Below are positions 61,347 through 64,000 of a DNA stretch of 64,000 nt, in pieces. How positions within the stretch are numbered: position 1 is the stretch's first letter; each line of letters opens with the position of its first letter. Source of the stretch: Roseateles_B flavus (GTDB lineage Bacteria > Pseudomonadota > Gammaproteobacteria > Burkholderiales > Burkholderiaceae_C); assembly GCF_039872765.1 (NCBI RefSeq), contig NZ_JBDPZC010000001.1, forward strand, positions 1-64,000, given 5' to 3'. The position numbers were made by a program, and so were the translations under genes. Under the pieces are notes generated by a model. That model was not told the origin of the DNA and searched no databases. It was given only the letters and a program-made list of their open reading frames with translations.

Positions 61347-62438
61347 TCAGTAGTAGTTGATCACGCCCCCATCCTGCGCCCTCACACTCGCGATCCGCGC
61401 CGCCATCCGCGCCTGCACGGCCACGGGCAGGGGGGCGAAGCCGGTGTCGGCCAGGAGGCGGTCGCCGGACTGGAGGGTCCAGTTGAGGAAGTGCAGGGCC
61501 TCACTGGCAGCGGCGGCGGACTTGGGCCGCGCGTCGACCAGGATGTAGGAGGTGACGGTGATGGGCCAGGTGCCCTTGCCGGGGCGCTGCAGCAGGCTGG
61601 CGGATTCGTCGCCGGTGCGGCCCATGGAGGAGTTGCGCACGGCCTCGCGGAAGCCGGCCTCGCTGGCGGCGACGAAGTCGCTGTCCTCGGCATTGCGCAG
61701 CTGCACGCCGCTCAGCTGCGCCTTCTGCAGGCGGTCGAAGGAGACATAGCTGATGGCGCCCGGCGTGGTCTTGAGGGCCTGGGCGATGCCGTCGTTGCCC
61801 TCGGCGGCCACCGGAGCCTGGGTGCCCTCGGGCCACTTGGGCAGCATGCCGGCGCCGACCTGCTCGCGGAAGGCGGGCGAGACGAGGCTCAGGTAGCGGC
61901 TGAAGGCGTCGGTGCTGCCGGACTTGTCCTTGCGCACCACCCGGGTGATGGGCAGGGCCGGCAGGGTGATGCCGGGGTTCAGCGCGGCGATCCGCGCATG
62001 GTTCCAGTGCCGGATCTCGCCGCGGAAGATGTCGGCCAGGGTGGGGCCGTCCAGGCGCAGCTGGGACACGCCCTTGAGGTTCACGGCCGGCACGATGCCG
62101 CCCACCAGCATGGGCAGCTGCACCAGGTGCTTGCTGGCCAGCTCGGCCTCGCTGAAGGGCACGTCGCTGCCGGCGAAATCTACCGAGCGGGCCTGGATCT
62201 GCTTCTGGCCGTCGCCCGAACCGGTGGGCTTGTAGCGGACCTTGCGGCCATGGGCGCGGGCGTACTGCTCGGTCCAGGCCTGGTAGACCACGGAGGGGAA
62301 GCTGGCGCCCACGCCCTGCACGTCGGCCAGGGCATGGCTGGGGCTCAGGGCGGGCAGCAGGATGCTCAGGGCCACCGCACGCAGGGCATGGCGGCGCAGG
62401 AATCGCGAGGCGGAGAGGAGGGGCAGGGCATGTGACAT
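61347..62438 (-). CDS. pstS: Phosphate-binding protein PstS-like
   Basis: A 363-aa periplasmic binding protein for phosphate. The signal sequence is RFLRRHALRAVALSILLPALSPSHALA; phosphate ligands are in GVGASFPSVVY, YKPTGSGDGQKQI, FAGSDVPFS and the DKSGSTDAF loop. The pstCAB-phoU genes are not in the window, which is unusual, since pstS normally starts that operon; the gene ends at 61347 with an unrelated small gene downstream. A Pho-box-like element lies just upstream. Confidence 0.9.
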   Translation of the reverse strand: MSHALPLLSASRFLRRHALRAVALSILLPALSPSHALADVQGVGASFPSVVYQAWTEQYARAHGRKVRYKPTGSGDGQKQIQARSVDFAGSDVPFSEAELASKHLVQLPMLVGGIVPAVNLKGVSQLRLDGPTLADIFRGEIRHWNHARIAALNPGITLPALPITRVVRKDKSGSTDAFSRYLSLVSPAFREQVGAGMLPKWPEGTQAPVAAEGNDGIAQALKTTPGAISYVSFDRLQKAQLSGVQLRNAEDSDFVAASEAGFREAVRNSSMGRTGDESASLLQRPGKGTWPITVTSYILVDARPKSAAAASEALHFLNWTLQSGDRLLADTGFAPLPVAVQARMAARIASVRAQDGGVINYY

Positions 62439-62451
62439 GCCCCGGCATTCT

Positions 62452-62480
62452 GGAGACGATTTATGACAGTTCTGTTCCAG
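62452..62480 (-). promoter_or_regulatory. Pho-box-like repeats upstream of pstS
   Basis: On the minus strand CTGGAAC-AGAA-CTGTCAT-AAAT-CGTCTCC gives three 7-mers at 11-bp spacing; the middle one is the exact PhoB half-site CTGTCAT and the AAAT spacer fits, but the outer ones are degenerate. The box ends 13 bp from the start codon, closer than usual. Confidence 0.5.
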
Positions 62481-62540
62481 TCTGACTCAGGGGGTCAGGT
62501 CTTGCCAGGGGGGCAGGTCTTGCGCCTCCGCGTCCCGCCT

Positions 62541-63059
62541 TCAGCGCACGGCCGTCACCTCGATCTCCACCAGCCAGCCCGGCACCACCAGGCCGGCCAC
62601 CTGCATCACCGAGCGGGCGGGCAGGTTGGGCTGGGCGGCCGTGCCGAAATGCTCGCTGTAGGCGGACATGAATCCGTCAAAGTCCATGCGGCCGCCCTTG
62701 GACGGGTCGCCCACCAGGAAGACCTGCATCTTCACGACCTGACCCATGGACAGGCCCAGGCCCTTGAGCTGACGGTCGATGTTGGCCAGCACGCTGAGCG
62801 TCTGGGTGCGGGTGTCACCATAGGCGGCCAGGCTGCCGCGCTCGGCCTTGGGGTCCGCCACGGCCGGCACGGCGCCGCTGACGAAGACCAGGGTCCGGCC
62901 TGCCGGCACCTCCACCGCACTGGCGATGGGGAAGCTGGAGTTGGGGATCCGGTGGCGGATGACCTCCGGCGCAGCGGCCGCAGCGGGCGCGGGCGGTGGG
63001 GTCTGGGCCTGGGCGGCCAGCGCGAGAGGCAGCAGGCAGGCGAGCGCGAGTCGTTTCAT
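62541..63059 (-). CDS. Exported RidA-family protein
   Basis: A 172-aa protein: signal peptide (MKRLALACLLPLALAAQAQ), a short Pro/Ala linker, then a RidA (YjgF/YER057c/UK114) domain with FVSGAVPAV, TRTQTLSVLANIDRQLKGLGLSMGQVVKMQVFLVG and a C-terminal VEIEVTAVR. Classical RidA proteins hydrolyse reactive enamines and imines in the cytosol; the signal peptide puts this one in the periplasm. The active Arg (R105 in E. coli RidA) is represented by Arg in LPARSVMQVAGL. It follows the cytochrome c gene by 24 bp (CCGGAG ribosome site). Confidence 0.92.
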   Translation of the reverse strand: MKRLALACLLPLALAAQAQTPPPAPAAAAAPEVIRHRIPNSSFPIASAVEVPAGRTLVFVSGAVPAVADPKAERGSLAAYGDTRTQTLSVLANIDRQLKGLGLSMGQVVKMQVFLVGDPSKGGRMDFDGFMSAYSEHFGTAAQPNLPARSVMQVAGLVVPGWLVEIEVTAVR

Positions 63060-63083
63060 GCGGGCTCCGGATAACGTTGGAGG

Positions 63084-63527
63084 TCAGTGTGCCACGGCCG
63101 GGCTGGCCTGCTGGCCCTTGCGGACCTCGGCCGATTCTGCCGGCGTGACACGCGCGGCCTCGGGGGGCATGCCGCCGAAGCGCTCGCGCACATGGCTCAG
63201 CACGGCGGCAACCTGATCGTCGCTCAGCTGGCGGCCGAAGCCGGGCATGGCACGGTGGCCATTGAGCACCATGTGCAGGGCGTAGGGTGCGGCCGCCAAG
63301 CGGGGATTGCCCTGCAGCGCGGGATAGGCCCCGGCCCCGCGGGCCCCGCGGCCGTCGGGCATGTGGCAGGCCGCGCACAGGGCGCCGTAGAGGGCGGGAC
63401 CGCTGCGCTGCTCGAAGCGCCAGCCGCTGGAGAAGCGGGGCTCCGGTGCGGAAGCCGCTTCATCGGCCAGGACCAGCGCGGGGCATGCGGCCCACGCGGC
63501 CAGCAGGAGTGTCAGGGCGGCTTTCAT
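63084..63527 (-). CDS. Monohaem cytochrome c
   Basis: A 147-aa periplasmic class I cytochrome: signal peptide ending near VLA (residue 21), haem site CAACH at about residues 51-55, and axial Met in HRAMPGFG (residues about 92-96). The ATG overlaps the stop of the upstream amine oxidase gene (ATGA), so the two are made together. It is a likely electron acceptor of that flavoenzyme. Confidence 0.93.
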   Translation of the reverse strand: MKAALTLLLAAWAACPALVLADEAASAPEPRFSSGWRFEQRSGPALYGALCAACHMPDGRGARGAGAYPALQGNPRLAAAPYALHMVLNGHRAMPGFGRQLSDDQVAAVLSHVRERFGGMPPEAARVTPAESAEVRKGQQASPAVAH

Positions 63528-64000
63528 GCGGCGCGGGCCTTCTCGTGCAGCTGGGTGATGGCGTGGCGGGCCGAGAGCACGGCGCCCTCCTGCCAGGCGG
63601 GCAGCAGCGAGGCGTGCTCGCCGGCCAGGATCAGGCGGCCGTCCATCTTCAGCAGCGTGGGGTAATGGCGCTCGCGGGCCACACGGCTCCAGTCACCGAA
63701 GCAGCCCAGGGTGGCGGGATGGCGGTGCCAGCCCACGGTCATGCCGCTTTCGTATTCGGTGGCAGCCTGGGGATGGATCTGGCTGTCCATGCGCAGCACC
63801 TCGCGCAGGCGCTCGGCCGGCGGCAGTGAGGTGAACTCCAGGGCCTGCGTGCCGAAGGCATAGGCGCCCAGCAGCACGCCCTTGCGGCCCTGCAGCTCGT
63901 GGTTGGGATAGGCGATCAGGCGGATGGGCAGCTCGGTGCTGCTCATGCCACCGAAGATGGCCTCGTCCTCCTCCCAGAAACGGCGCTTGAACTGCAGGCC
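63524..64000 (-). CDS. Flavin amine oxidase, C-terminal part (cut by window edge)
   Basis: The last 158 codons of a minus-strand gene whose 5' part lies beyond 64000. The readable part starts LQFKRRFWEEDEAIFGG and contains the C-terminal FAD-binding motif of the monoamine-oxidase family, RLILAGEHASLLPAWQEGAVLSARHAI. In-frame ATG 63946 is internal. The stop overlaps the cytochrome c start. With the cytochrome and RidA it suggests an amine dehydrogenase that passes electrons to cytochrome c. Confidence 0.88.
   Translation of the reverse strand, partial: GLQFKRRFWEEDEAIFGGMSSTELPIRLIAYPNHELQGRKGVLLGAYAFGTQALEFTSLPPAERLREVLRMDSQIHPQAATEYESGMTVGWHRHPATLGCFGDWSRVARERHYPTLLKMDGRLILAGEHASLLPAWQEGAVLSARHAITQLHEKARAA

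Overview
The window is GC-rich, densely coded bacterial DNA from a betaproteobacterium of the order Burkholderiales, most likely in the Sphaerotilaceae/Comamonadaceae group. The evidence is the paaGIKABCDE-paaR-paaZ layout, an NAD-linked formate dehydrogenase operon of the fdsGBACD type with an adjacent LysR gene, a PEP-CTERM protein behind a sigma-54 promoter, and many divergent LysR/target pairs. No rRNA, tRNA, phage, insertion sequence or CRISPR array was seen, so this reads as ordinary chromosome.

Layout. 1-0.57 kb: a 111-bp tandem array that runs off the left edge and merges into a copy of an interspersed hairpin element. 0.57-14.5 kb: moaA, small stress and regulatory genes (two LysR regulators each with a divergent enzyme gene and a clear palindrome between them, an ECF sigma factor with a DUF2892 partner, GNAT, GST, flavin and PEP-mutase-like enzymes), one gene broken by an in-frame amber codon, and uncharacterised exported proteins. 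14.5-25.3 kb: fdsD, fdhD(fdsC), fdsA, fdsB, fdsG, an OFA-family formate/oxalate transporter, an fdsR-like LysR gene and two paralogous exported binding proteins, all on the minus strand. MoaA makes the molybdenum cofactor precursor that FdsA needs. 25.4-33.6 kb: a sugar kinase, an operon of two peptide-type ABC permeases, a binding protein and an amidase (no ATPase gene), a lipoprotein and a MATE exporter. 33.6-39.8 kb: the PEP-CTERM protein, a protein with a Ser-Gly-Cys repeat tail, an S46 peptidase, DUF1161 and a glutaminyl cyclase. 39.8-51.7 kb: phenylacetate catabolism. 51.8-64 kb: a TPR protein, a double-GNAT protein, a membrane-tethered receiver, a probable structured RNA, a penicillin-acylase-type Ntn hydrolase, a monohaem cytochrome, a membrane Ser/Thr kinase, pstS, and an amine oxidase/cytochrome c/RidA operon cut by the right edge.

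The most striking signal is a 70-80 bp element present six times (once beside moaA, five times in the paa operon). It always has the same orientation and starts 4-12 nt after the stop codon of the upstream gene. The stem of its first hairpin changes by compensating base pairs between copies, so the structure itself is conserved, probably in the mRNA. One copy has become the N-terminal coding part of paaD. Other strong regulatory signals are a canonical sigma-54 promoter, a 14-bp PaaR-type operator and a perfect 9+9 palindrome at a LysR/GST divergent promoter.
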